Origin: Galerina marginata
Taxonomy: Eukaryota > Basidiomycota > Agaricomycetes > Agaricales > Galerinaceae
Length of the DNA: 64,000 bases
Assembly (NCBI GenBank): GCA_023014335.1
Contig: JAECYW010000022.1
Location: 1-64,000 of the forward strand
Direction: 5' to 3'
The notes under the pieces are model-generated. The model did not search any database. It had not been told where the DNA came from and was given only the letters and a program-made list of their open reading frames with translations. Position numbers and translations under genes: made by a program. This document shows, piece after piece, positions 36,801 through 48,350 of this stretch. The stretch's first letter is position 1; every line of letters starts with the position of its first letter.

Positions 36801-37680
36801 TCTTCAGCTGCGAGATAACCGTGATATGAGCACTAAATCTCGTGCTGGAGATGTGGACGTCCACTCGATGAAGAAAGGTAAACAGAATGCCGCTTTTTGT
36901 TGAAGGCTGGGTCGTCTAGGCCGATAGAGTAAACATCTGTCTCATAGCTCAGCACCAAACGCTGGCTCTTGGTGGTACTAGTCGAGTAAAGCGTGCGACG
37001 TGCGTCTGAGAAAAAGGTTTGATGAAATCCTTTGTCGGAGTCTGTCAAACAGATGTCCATGAGGTGTCCCAAAACATGGCGAAGCATCGAATCCTGTAAA
37101 TAAGTATGTGGACTAGGCACCGCAATTATCAGCCTTGGACAACTTAAAATTCCGCCCAGAGAGATGTGTTCCAAGATGCTACCGTGCCATTCTAACGAGG
37201 CTGAGGTTTGTGGAGAGCAAGGTGCAGTTGAGGTGCAGTGCCTGATGAAGGTTGGATCGAAGCAGATGGGAACTTCCGAATGCGGTTTAAGTGAGCTGTC
37301 ATATGATAAAAATAGATTGCTCAATAAAAAAAGAGAAAGGCGTCAAAAGCAGAACTCCTAAGATCTAAACTTCGTCGCAGAGTCAAGCATAACGATTGTA
37401 CGTCCCCCAACAGGTTGTAACTTGTAAGTATGCACATTAGCTCACGATAAATATATTGCCGCGACTAAGATGGTGATTTTTGAACAATAGAAAAGTTAGT
37501 GTATATATTTATGTCGATAGTCCGAGGTTATGACGGTCGGCGTGTCAGAGAAACAAAATGAATGCATTATAAAAGGAGTCGGCGATTGATGACTACACGA
37601 TACGTGGTCTAAGGGAGAAGTGAACTAGTGGAGATCTGACCGGCGGGTTTTCAGTGGTTGGTCCCGGGCTGGAATAATAG
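36801..37680. other. intergenic between 7TM copies A and B
   Basis: About 0.9 kb holding the promoter of copy A at its left end. A minus-strand open frame of 163 codons at 36833-37324 has no family resemblance, and I do not call it a gene. Confidence 0.35.
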
Positions 37681-37689
37681 CCACTCTGC

Positions 37690-38860
37690 TAGGAAATTGA
37701 TGTCAGGATCAATGTTGAGAGAGGTTGAGATTCGGTATCAGTTGGGTGCGCACTCTGCGAACCTTGGGCAGTTGTTTGGCTTGGGATCGAGTGGTGCGGC
37801 TGTCTGGTAGGGCTATAGTCGTGGAGTACCACGCAATCTTCTCACTTGGTTGTAGATGAGCATGACAACCACAAGCAACCTGCAAGCCAGCCATAAAATG
37901 GGAATCCGAATAAAGAACGTGGGGGTCGTTGGCAAACTCTGAGTTATATAAATCGAGCTCGTGTCGTTGACTGACCTGGAGTTGACCCATCATCCGGTAG
38001 ATTGATTGAGAGCCTGGATCTGCCGAGTTCCGCCAAAGTACATTCCGCGGACCGCAGTACGATGCAGACGTGACCAGTGTCAAGATATTACTGCAGAACA
38101 AGGATGCGCTGCATTGTGGGGAATGATTTATTCAAAAACATATACAGTGGCCCACGACAAGGACTATATGAGTCTATATCCTCAGTAAAGTCAACTATAC
38201 AAAAATGAATCAGCGTAGATCAGATGAATGTTTTAAAAATGAAGCGCACAGGAAAAATCTATTGCAATCAAGTCGAGAAAGAATCCTTTGAATTTATGCA
38301 ATTCGAGACATTGAACCGTCACCATGATAAGCCACGCAACCAAAGGTTATCATCCAAGAACGGCAGCAAAGAAGGCAGAGGACCGCGTTGCCTAATGCGC
38401 ATCTTCTAAAGATATGACCAGGTAGAAAAAGCCTTGCAATGTATAAGGTAAGACTTATCAGGGAAAACTTGGTTGCAAACCCTTAGTAAAATAACCCCGG
38501 ACTAAGTAACAAGAAAAACGAAGGCACCGGATTCGAGGATAAGCTAAAAGACCTCCTCGAGGAAAAGTAACTGTCAGTGGGGGGTTAAACGTTGCAGAGA
38601 GGACTCACCATCAGCTTCAGATTATAACCAGAACAGAAGAGTAAATACGAATCGAAGACACATAGGATGAGGATCACGTAGTCATCCTCCCAAGCCAGCT
38701 TCGTTTGCGGTCTATATCCACCCGAATAAATGTGGTATTACGGTAGTATTCACTATAAGGTGATGGATGGTCAAGGAAACTGGGAATTGAATAATTGTCT
38801 TTGGTTGGCTAGCGGGTTCTGGAGAAAGTACGGATGGCTTACTCTCCCAACCAGCTGATT
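37690..38860 (-). pseudogene. 7TM receptor-like copy B, decayed
   Basis: Pieces of all late exons of the family can be followed in order on the minus strand. A TM1-TM2 block has the motif as LAWEDDYVILILCV (Trp to Glu) near 38690-38600, a block like IARLFLPGH lies near 38440, and ILVLCSSNILTLVTSASYCG lies near 38110-38040 followed by a frame change before SIYRMMGQLQ. The tail reads TESQPLSTLILTSIS and then hits a stop near 37700. Start codon, several splice sites and the reading frame are lost. It is closest to copies A and C. Confidence 0.75.
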
Positions 38861-39769
38861 TAGACCAATTTCCTTGGTCTGAGGGTAGCTCCGAGAGCAC
38901 GTTTCGCGCTGGGCACAGTTGTGGCCTCGTCAGAGTGAAAAAGAGGTTGGTCAGCGTTGGCGAGGCCGCCGGCAGCCAGCAGGGTCCCTGGAGTGATTGG
39001 ACCGTTAGGGACCGATTCTCGGATTCAGGTGTCACGCAAGTTCGCCGGACTTCACCGTCGTGAAAGGACTCAACCTCACGAGAACTGCAGGACATGGGAA
39101 GGAGTATGCGGTTGGGTGCAGTGGAATGGCACGCCAGATGACAAGAGCAAGTGTAGGAAAGGGTCCCAGTAACATATCCATCACAAAATGCCCGAATTGG
39201 AAACATCCACACCATCGCGGACTCCGAAGATCCAAGTTCGCGGAGCGGCGAGACGTCATAACTTTTGCTATGAATACAGCAGCTTACGGAAATTTTACAT
39301 AAAACCTTATACAAACCTCGGGAAAGTTGATAGAATCTGAGAATTTATGAAGAGGCTTCAAGTAGGCTGGCGCCATGCAGAAGACGGAAAACTGAGGGAA
39401 TTTGAACGGGTCATATTTTCCTTGAATCAATTTTTTTTGTTTGAATTTCTACTTGGACGGGGCCTGGGTTGAGGAACTGAAAGTCTGAATTGTAACACGG
39501 CCAAGGTTACTGAAGTTTTTACAATTCAAGTCACTGGCATAGAATACCATGCAAACTTATTCCGCTCCCCAATCGAGAGATAAGCCTAATTAAAAGCTAT
39601 GAACGATGTATGGTATGGCATTACAACCAGCGGGTACTTCTTTACATGGATCTAATGGTTCACTATTTTTGAAATCCGAGCTACCATATAGCTAAATATC
39701 CCAGTAACTGAAATGACTGCAGCTTGCAATTGGGAGGTTCAAGAGCCGATCGGAAGCAAGGCTGAGGAG
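38861..39769. other. intergenic between 7TM copies B and C
   Basis: About 0.9 kb. Frames near 38.9-39.3 kb on both strands overlap each other and resemble nothing known. No gene is called. Confidence 0.35.
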
Positions 39770-41127
39770 CTATGGGGGAATATCTGTCGTCTTTAGTGTC
39801 TCTGACTTGTGGGATAGCGTGACGGCTAACTCCATGGCCGCGTTTGATAGCATATCTTGAGATGTCGAGTTCAAATTATAGCTATTGTGCTCTGATATTG
39901 ACGTTAGAGTCAACGTCGAAAATGATCGTGACTCGACATCGATAGGATGAGCGTTTCGAGTCTCTGAACTAGTTGTTGGTTGGTTTGTAATTGGGGGCGA
40001 CTGCCCCGCCAGTTGTGGAGGTTCACGCCGTCTTAATTGGTTGTAGATAAGCATGACTATCACTAGCAAATTGCAGGCCAACAGTGACAGAGAAACCTGA
40101 ATAAAGAACATGTTCGTTATCAGCAACCTCAGAAGTCAAAAAAAGCCGAGAGACGGTATTGACCTGGAGTTGCCCCATCATGAGGTAGAGCAATCGAGAA
40201 TCTAACCCAGAGGCGGATGCTCCGAAGAATAGCCCGCAGTACGACACAGACGCCACCAGCGTCAATAAACTGCTCGAGAACAGAACCAGAATAAGGATGC
40301 GCTGCGTTGAAGGGAACGATATATTCCAAAGTATATAAAGCGGTGCTGCGACAAGGACAATATCGGAGGAAAAGTCAACTATATGACGATAAATCAGTGT
40401 ATGGATCAAGTGACTTCGAACATCAGAACGTACTGGTGAACCCTATGGCAATCAGGTGGCTACCGAAGGAGTCTTTGGAAATTATGCAAGCTGTTTCATT
40501 GAGTTGCCACCATGGTGTGCCCCGACAGCCGAGAGTTATTATCAAAAGGTAGCCGAGATAGAGGAGGAAGAGGATAATGGCGAAACCGAACGCGCAATTT
40601 CTACATAGGTGACCGGGCAGGAAAAGTCTTGCAATGGATAAGGAGAGGCTTATCCGGGAGAACCTGACTCCAAATTACGAATTAAACGAAACGGAGGGAT
40701 GCATCTGAGATGGTGTAAATACCAAATGATTGAAGATGCCAGAAAAGATGTGAACCACCAAGAAAAAAGGAATGCATTAGATTCGGGGATGAGCCAGGAG
40801 ATTTCTTCACAAAAAGAGACTGTTAGAGGCTGGCTTCTGGGAGTTGCGGGAGTGACTAACTGTCGGTCTTAAATTGCAACCAAAATAGAAGAATAAACAT
40901 AAAATCGCAGACCAATGGGATGAGGACGACGTAGTCATCCCACCATGCCAGCTTTGACCGCAGTCGGTGCCCGACTCGGACTACCGTTGTACTCAAGGCC
41001 AGAAAGTGAAGGATGGTAATGGAAACTAGAAGACGGTGGATAGTCATTATCAGCAACTTTGTCAACTTAGAATTGAAAGGATTGACATACTTTCCCAACC
41101 CAGCTGGCTTTGAGGAGGAAGACCCAT
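39770..41127 (-). CDS. 7TM receptor-like protein, left group copy C
   Basis: Six exons, 41091..41127, 40861..41025, 40723..40819, 40434..40663, 40164..40378 and 39770..40096, give 356 residues. The sequence parallels copy A throughout (RSKLAWWDDYVVLIPLV, RISLSLSIARLFLPGHLCRN, PSTQRILILVLFSSSLLTL, LLACNLLVIVMLIYNQLRRR, SRSFSTLTLTSISEHNS), with exon lengths 37, 165, 230 and 215 bp identical to A. The start ATG at 41127 reads MGLPPQSQLGW and matches the N-terminus of copies A and D; an overlapping upstream ATG at 41131 is in another frame. The role is the same as for copy A: a presumed receptor with unknown ligand. It is intact, with no frame damage. Confidence 0.82.
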
Positions 41128-42445
41128 TCATTGACTATAGCTCCAGCAGCGCGGTTGGCGCCAGAGTCGCTGCTCCGTCACGGTAAAGAAAATGGTTGTG
41201 GCATTCGACATCAACCGGCTTTCTTTAGGACGAAGGTCTGGCAGGGTCGCGTAGATTGGTTGGATATTCCGATCTGGTCCCGTACGTTTGCCACACGTCT
41301 TTGAGCGAATTGATTTGTCGAACCAATATACATAGTTACTGCCAATCCACATGTGGCCCGCCCGCCAGGGTAGACGGCGTTCATAAATGCACAGTGGAGG
41401 GTAATTGCAAGTGTGCGAAAGCACCCGAGGGTCGGGCGTTGCCAAAAAGGGACGGCTGTGAATCACTCTTCGGTCCGTCGCAATATCTTGTCTTCAAAGC
41501 CTCTGTGGACGACTGGATATCAACTCAGTTATATTACTGCTACTACGATGCATTGGGTATCAATGTTATCCTACATATTTAGCAGAAATGCGGATCGAGT
41601 TAGGGATTGGCTCTCCTTGAATCAGAGAGTTCCGCAAGTAGGGATACAGATATGAAGACCAACGGATGAGACTGAAGCCGAGGAATACAACGACGGCGGT
41701 GGTAATGAATATTGCGGGCTGCATTTTAGAGTACATATGATATGAGATTTTGCAGATGCAGTCCGGTGATGAGTGGACGAGGGCATGCATGGATTATCCG
41801 CCAATTCGCAAGGGATGTTCGGAAGACGACGGAGAAGAGTGTAAAGAATGAGCAAGACAAAGAGAGTGGACGGTGGTCAGCGAGAGATCGAGTGTCCACC
41901 AAACAGAACGAGAATGAAGAGGAAAATGAAGTAAAATAAAATTGTTGAGAGAAGCTAGAGGGCAATAAAGAGAGACGAACCACAACAAGCATATATATAA
42001 TAACTTCGAAAATAAAAAGGGAAGTAGAAGAGAAAAGTTATAAAAATGCCACAACCAATAGCCCAAGAAAATCCAACCTAAGGAATGAGGCACATTACCA
42101 ACACAAAGGGGCAGGTGAGTGCTTGAGGTGGGATCCCGGAGCCATACGTCCTCCATCAACATCTGTACATAGGAGGAAGGCGATAGTTTGAGGATGTATT
42201 TCGATATATCGCGAGAGGGTGGGACTAAAGCAAGGAGCGACTGGAGGGATGACAGGCAGGCAATGAAAGCAGCTGAGGAGACGAGGAAGAAAAGGAAAGA
42301 AGACATAGAGATACGCGGCCTGAGATAAGGATGTACACGGGGTCACTGAGGGCGATGATGCGAGGTGAGTGGAGAAGGGGTATCCAAAATTATCTTGTCC
42401 ATACACAAAACGCAAAGGAAGACCGGGTGGGTATGTTGGAGCGCT
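41128..42445. other. intergenic between 7TM copy C and the four-RRM gene
   Basis: 1.3 kb holding the promoter of copy C and the 3' UTR of the RNA-binding protein gene. Minus-strand frames at 41.1-41.5 and 41.8-42.4 kb are pyrimidine-rich and low in complexity; no gene is called. Confidence 0.4.
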
Positions 42446-44782
42446 TTACGCAGCGACACCGTTCGTGTGATGCGCGTCGATGCCGTCCACATGCATCTCC
42501 GCGAGTTCGTCCTCCCCGTTCAAAAACGCATCAGCATCCTCGTTGCCTTCGCCTGCGGCGCCCATCGGCTCTCCCGAGTTAGCCCCATTGCTCGCCGTGC
42601 GTTTCGCTCCCGAGCCTCCTTGTGGACCAGAGCGCGGTGGGTTCGCACACCTGTCTTTGCCATGAGCAATACGCAAGTTGGCGTACTCTGGCTTGTTCTT
42701 GATGGCGTCAATAGCCTTAATAGCATTCGAGATGTTGGTGAAATTCACGAATGCACAATTCCTGGTAAAACAGAATCAATATATGACGCCACGATGCAGA
42801 GTAAAGGACGAATGGCTTACTTCTCCTTCAAAAAGTTGACGAGCTCGATGTCACCGTATTCGCCGAAATCGCGCTTGAGCTTCTCTTCAGTAAACGTCTC
42901 GTAGTCCTCCACATTGCCAATGTACACGTTCCTGGTAGCGCCAGAATGCACAGCAAGCGCAAGTGTAGGGGCAAGGGGGCCCGAATTCTTGCCCCAGCCG
43001 ATTTTCAAACGGCGGTTATTCAAGGTAAGACCTTGGTAAGAGGCCACCTGGAAGAACGTGAATGCAGCAGCAGGGTCCACAAAGGTGACGAACTGAACAA
43101 ATAAACAAGGTAAATAAGACAAAACGTATAAAGGGGAAGCCAAAAATGTCGTACAGCAATATGTTTATCAAGCATATACCTAATGCTTTGGAGAACACCA
43201 CCGCGAATGGCATTGCAGAGATCCTCGGTGGTTGTCTCTGGATGAATGTTTCCCAGGTAGACAGTCCTATTCATAGCTTGCACGCCACCCATTCCGTTGG
43301 CCATATTTCCGTTCATCATGTCAACAGGCGTGAAAGGTGCCGCGGCGTATGGTGTGAAAGCGGAGAAGTTAGCCTGGGTCGGCGACATAGCCTGTTGGGC
43401 AACAAGCGATTGGGCAGCAGCAGCTTGAGCCTGCTGGGCGGCCACCTGCTGTGACTTCGGAACGTAGGCACAGCGATCCTTCCCGTAATTAACTCGTTTA
43501 CCTGCCCATGATGGCTCGGTGGGCAGGGTATTAACAACCTGAAAAAGGTTAAGAAAATTAATTAGGGCAGTGACAAGAAAATACGTACCTTAGTAGCAAC
43601 AGAGATACTTAAGAAATGAACAAACCCGATGTTCTTATCCCTAACAATCTTGACCTGATCAATGAGACCAAAGCGGCTCAACTCGTCGCGGAGCTGCTCT
43701 TCCGTCATGCCTTCATCCAATCCGCCAAGATAAACGTTCCTGCTCGCATTGCTTTGGCTGATAGCAAGGGCCACTTGAGCAGGCACAGGAGATGGTTTTC
43801 CCCAGCCAATTTTCAGTTCCTGGCCGTGGAGCGACAGCTTTTTGATAGTGGCGTCGGCATGGAAGGCAGCGGCAGTCGCACCGTCCAAAAACGATAGGAA
43901 AACGCAAGACTTCTCCGGTAGAACACGGATCGACTCCAATGGGCCGAAATGAACCAGATTAAGTAATTCATCGACGGAAGCCGTTGCAGGAAGGTTGCCG
44001 ACATAGACGGTGCGTCCAGTAGCATTAGATGACGCATTGAGGGCGGCGGTGAGCGCCACGGGTGAGTAAGCCGACGCTTGTGCCGAAGCAATGTTTAGAT
44101 TCAGGGATGGCAGCCTCTGTTGGGCAAAGTTCTAGGTGTTACAGTGAGCCAGCTTGTAAATAAGGTTCTGCAAGGGAAAACGTACCTGGGCAAAGTTGCC
44201 CATTTGCCCGTTGTACGGGAAGGCACCAAGCATACCCATGCCCGGCATGCTCATTCCCAGCATACTATAGGCATTGAAGGCGTTGTAGTTCCCGTTTGGG
44301 CTGCCTTGCTGTTGCTGCTGCTGCTGCTGTTGTTGTTGCTGTTGCTGCTGTTGTACAGCAAAAGCAGCAGCTGCCGCGTTAGGACTGAGTTGAGAGTTCA
44401 TAACGTTCCCATTGGTTTGCGTATTGACGGAAAGGGACGGAGTAGAATATAAGGGACTGCCAGCGAATCCGCCACCATTGGCCTGGGAGCCATTAAAGGC
44501 AGGTTGTGCAATGCTGGCCTGAGGTCCGTAGCCATAGTTGGCAAAGGCATCGCGGTTCGAGCTATTCTGGACACCAGAACCGTTGTTCTGACCAGAAAAA
44601 GCGGACGTGGGTGACCAACGCGCTTTTTTAGCATCAGGGCCGCCAACGGGTTCCATAGAGCGCTGTCAGAGGGACTATGAGCGGCATTCCCACTGAAGAA
44701 ATACGGGGCGTACCTTCATCATATCGATGTCAAAGGCGTAGGAAGGGTATTGCTGGGTAAAGGCTGTTTGGGAGTCGTCCAT
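42446..44782 (-). CDS. nrd1: four-RRM RNA-binding protein, Nrd1/Msa1-like
   Basis: Six exons, 44714..44782, 44186..44662, 43589..44131, 43155..43538, 42831 or 42821..43092 (42821 fits the phase) and 42446..42761, give 686 residues. After an Asn/Gln-rich N-terminus with a 16-residue Gln run come four RRMs, each opening with its RNP2 block: [27 protein letters not shown] and RNVYIGNVE. The two linkers after RRM1 and RRM3 carry LKIGWGK. Four RRMs with this repeated IGWGK signature match fission yeast Nrd1 (Msa1), a cytoplasmic mRNA-binding negative regulator of sexual differentiation. The role here is by homology. It sits in the middle of the 7TM family cluster and shares a 688-bp divergent upstream region with copy D. 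Confidence 0.82.
44306..44353 (-). repeat. CAG/CAA repeat encoding polyglutamine
   Basis: Sixteen consecutive Gln codons (mixed CAG and CAA) in the N-terminal low-complexity part of the Nrd1-like protein. Such runs vary in length between strains and often promote RNP assembly. Confidence 0.9.
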
Positions 44783-45470
44783 TGCAGCGATATGGGAGGG
44801 ATAGCGGGTAAAATGGATGGGATATGTATGGCAACGGCGGAATTATTGCGAAGAAAGGGGGAAAAGCGAGTTAGAGAATTGTAGATACTAAGAGTAGGGA
44901 GCGTGTGGGCTGGCGTCCAGCAAAAAGAGTGTGGTGGTTGGGGTGAAAATAAAAAGACACGCACGCAAAAAGAGAAAAAAGGTTCAACAAGGAGGGAATT
45001 GAACGGAAGTCTCTGCGCAGAAAAGAGCGCGGTGCGTGGAGGTCAACGACGAGAACAACGACGAAGACGCGATGAACGACGACGACGACGACGGCAACAG
45101 CAACGACAAAAAACAAACGACGACGACGAAGACGAACAACGACAACAACCAAATTTCCATTTTCTCAAACACTTGTCCATTTCAGAAACTATCCCACACA
45201 TCCCTTGATGGCGCACGGACCCGATAACCAACATCTCTCCATCATTCCTTCGCTCCATAATCTCCACATCAGCCCTGGAATCAAGCGCAAATGCTGGCGA
45301 GGTTGTATATAGTGCCCATAGGGTGCTCTCCGACCAGATTTCCATCCCTCTGTCGTCCTAACCGCCACGATCACGCGCATATTGCCGGGCAAGACCCTAG
45401 CAATTCAAATTTAACTTGATATAAGTACAGTAGGGGCCTAGATGATATCAGGTGTATCTCTTAAGTCGCT
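44783..45470. promoter_or_regulatory. divergent promoter region, four-RRM gene / 7TM copy D
   Basis: 688 bp between the two start codons. The part next to the RNA-binding gene is rich in purines on the plus strand, that is pyrimidines in its 5' leader. A run of CGA/GAC triplets lies at about 45050-45130. No specific binding site is claimed. Confidence 0.45.
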
Positions 45471-46885
45471 ATGGCTTTGCCACCGCAAAATACTCTGGTC
45501 TGGAAGGGTGCGTACAGGCCACTCTACTCGCTGAGCAGGCGTTTTATGATAGCCCAACAGTGTGCATGACCGTTCTGCAGTTGATCGCGATTGGATTCAC
45601 CATCATTCGCCTGCTGCAGAGGTGGCGCACCTCTCGAATGTGGTGGGATGACTGGGTTGTCGTCCTCGCACTTCTTGCGGATTGTCTGTTTTTGAGTCTC
45701 ATGTGGGTGGAATCTGAAAGTAGGACTCTATTTTATGTGGTCGTATCGTACTTCTGATACGAATCTACTCCAGTACCCGCAATAAATTCCTCAAATCTGC
45801 TTTTTTCGCATTGGTTCTCTGCTTTTATATTGTTCGTCATAGTCTGGTATGGTTTTCGTGTCTTTCCTACTGATACGGCTCTGAAGTCTGCACTAGGGTA
45901 TCCCGGATCAGCCTGGCATTCTCTATCGCTAGGATTTTTCCTCCAAACCATGTCTGCCGACGTTTTGCTTTTGGCCTTGTTTTCTCATTCTCTTGTCTCT
46001 GCCTTGCTGGCGTGGCCCTGACATTCGGTATTTGTTATAAGCCGTCCACGATATGGTTTGATAATTCCGTGAAGGAATGTGCTGCGAAACGCAAGCCGGG
46101 TGGTCTTGTCGGCGTTTATTTCATGATGGCTTGTGAGTTGACCCCATTTCAACTTTGCCACTATTTCGCTTAACATATGTAGTCGAATTTGCTGCAGACA
46201 TCGCTCTCATCGTACTACCGGTGATTATGCTCTGGAGAATACAACTTCCGGCTGCCCAGCGCCGCCTTGTACTCGCTTTATTCTCCAGCAGCGTCCTCTC
46301 TGTGCTTGCCTCGATCGCGTTCTTTACTTCACTTTCCATTAGCGACACAGAAGGTCCCGCCTTTAATGTGGTCATTGCGATGACTGCCCAACTACAGGTC
46401 TGATTTTATTCAGTTGTAATACTTCAATGTTATCTCACCTTCCCCCACAGTGCGCTATCTCATTGCTGGTGTGCAATCTCCTAGTGGTTACTATGTTTTT
46501 CTATCGCATATTACAACGGCGAAAAAACGACCTTCACGATGATAACGAAATCTCCTCTTATCCACCGGATAATGCGACCTCATCTGCAAAGCAGCCGTCT
46601 GCGAGCCCTTCGCAGATTCAAGGTTCACACGCACCGACCGCAGACACGACTTCACAGTACCTCTCGCCATACAGCAGCGTCAATGCCACATTTACGTCGA
46701 TATCTGATAATCAGACACCACAATCCTCGGCGCAACTCTCGTCCAGATTTACTAGCATGCATACCAGCATGTCGATCCCCTCTTCGTACAGCGGAAATAC
46801 TACAGGACTTTCTGGCACCACAGACGCTTCCCCATGGTCGTTTTCTGATACAAGCCACAATAACGGGAGACCTTCCGGCCTGTAA
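45471..46885 (+). CDS. 7TM receptor-like protein, right group copy D
   Basis: Six exons, 45471..45506, 45581..45719, 45774..45846, 45897..46132, 46183..46397 and 46451..46885, give 377 residues with all phases closing. Family marks: SRMWWDDWVVVLALLADCLF, RISLAFSIARIFPPNHVCRR, AAQRRLVLALFSSSVLSVL and LLVCNLLVVTMFFYR. Introns fall at the same places as in the left group, and exon 5 is again 215 bp, but exon 2 is 139 bp instead of 165. The tail differs from the left group: after FTSISDNQTPQ it ends with TTGLSGTTDASPWSFSD. It starts MALPPQNTLVWK. It is probably a plasma-membrane receptor of PTH11 type; ligand and coupling are unknown. Confidence 0.85.
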
Positions 46886-47599
46886 ACTCTCGACGGCTCC
46901 TACTCTTGGTAAGGAGATGTAGAACACCCCATCCGACCCACCGCTTGCCCCTGCCAAGTATCTCACTCAATCTTGCCGCGAACCGAATCCAAGTGGTTGT
47001 CAGGTTGTAAATTTATGTCGTATTGTAATTTAAAACCCTTTTGGGATGATCTCCACAGAGGACGGCAGGGGTTTGAGATCTCCCCAGATCCAAATGAAAG
47101 TTGCCGCCGGTATATCAGGCACTCCGTTTCTCGATGGCTTAATCCCCGGAGACAAACTGGAACCAGATGCCTGGGCTACTCCTGTCACAGATTTCGCCTT
47201 GGTAGATCTGTCAATGGACGGATAGACTCGAACACGGCGTTGGCCATGGGATATTGTGCGGCTCTGCATTTATGACGACGTTCGATACATCCTGACCTTT
47301 TCCATTCATCCACTGCGAAGAACCTCGTGAGACTAGTCTGCAACATTCAACCCTCTTCGGTGCATTTTTTTCTTAATATGGTGTGCCATGTGATTCGAAA
47401 AGACTTGCCATGTACCTCTTATCCTTTACCCACTACTAGACGCGTCTAGTTCGGCAGAACTTTTTGGGATAAAGAGACAAATACCCTGGATCGTCGAATC
47501 AACTTCAAAACATCTAAAATCGCACTTTTTGTACGACTTACTGTATGCTCGCAGTCTTCTCTTGAATCACAGACAACCTAAAGGCGTCAATTCTTCTTT
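46886..47599. other. intergenic between 7TM copies D and E
   Basis: About 0.7 kb without a supported gene. Exons 1-3 of copy E would be expected here but I could not find them. Confidence 0.35.
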
Positions 47600-48350
47600 A
47601 AATAGGTCCAACCTACTCGAGTACATCGGTCCAACACCCACCGATAGCCTTCGAGGCCTTAATTTATGATTTTTCGTAAGTTGGACAACATGAACGTTTT
47701 TTCTGCTGGCAGTTTAATCACGTCCGCAGTTGAATTTGCCACCCATGCTTTTTCTTGTTGCATCACCGTCGACGATGTTCTGGAAAGTAAAACACCCGAC
47801 TAATCAACGCCGGCTTGTGTTTACTTTATTTTCCTGCAGCATCTTCTCTGTACTTGCCTCGGTCGCCATTTTTACGACTAGGTATTTACGAGATAAACTC
47901 AGCGGCGCAAGATCGGAATGGTTTTGCCGATGGTTGCTGAGCTTCAGGTCAGCTTTCTTCCTGTTATCGATTCTGTCAATAATCTGATTCCGCCACCTTC
48001 TCGCTACTACTAGTATGCAACCTCTTGTGGTTACCATGCTTCTACCGAATGCTAAAAGTTCAGGGCTTTCTGAAACCATGATCACCAGAGACTGGAGAGC
48101 TGTCAAACCTGCAGATACAACTTCACAATTACCCTTGACGAATGGTGAGACTTCGATAACTTTCAAATCGACTTCTTATGACCCTTCGCAAGTGTCCTCA
48201 GTGCAACCATCTTATTCTAATGAGGCGACAAGCAGCCGTCCATTTCCACCCTATTCAACAGAATCTAGTATAGGACCTGCTCCTGATTCACAGGTATGTA
48301 CCCAGTGGTCATTCTCGAACCACGGCACAAATCCCTTTCGTTCAATGTGA
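47600..48350 (+). pseudogene. 7TM receptor-like copy E, truncated and frame-shifted
   Basis: Only the second half of the family is present. The end of exon 4 and intron 4 resemble copy F near 47650. Exon 5 survives as WKVKHPTNQRRLVFTLFS (about 47780) and breaks frame near 47900. The tail ends with DSQVCTQWSFSN, matching the SPWSF tail motif of D and F. Exons 1-3 are not found upstream, and the exon 6 TM block is damaged. It belongs to the right group. Confidence 0.75.

Noticed and set aside
36833..37324. 163-codon minus-strand frame upstream of 7TM copy A
   Set aside because: No family, no splice partner, and it lies where the promoter of copy A is expected.
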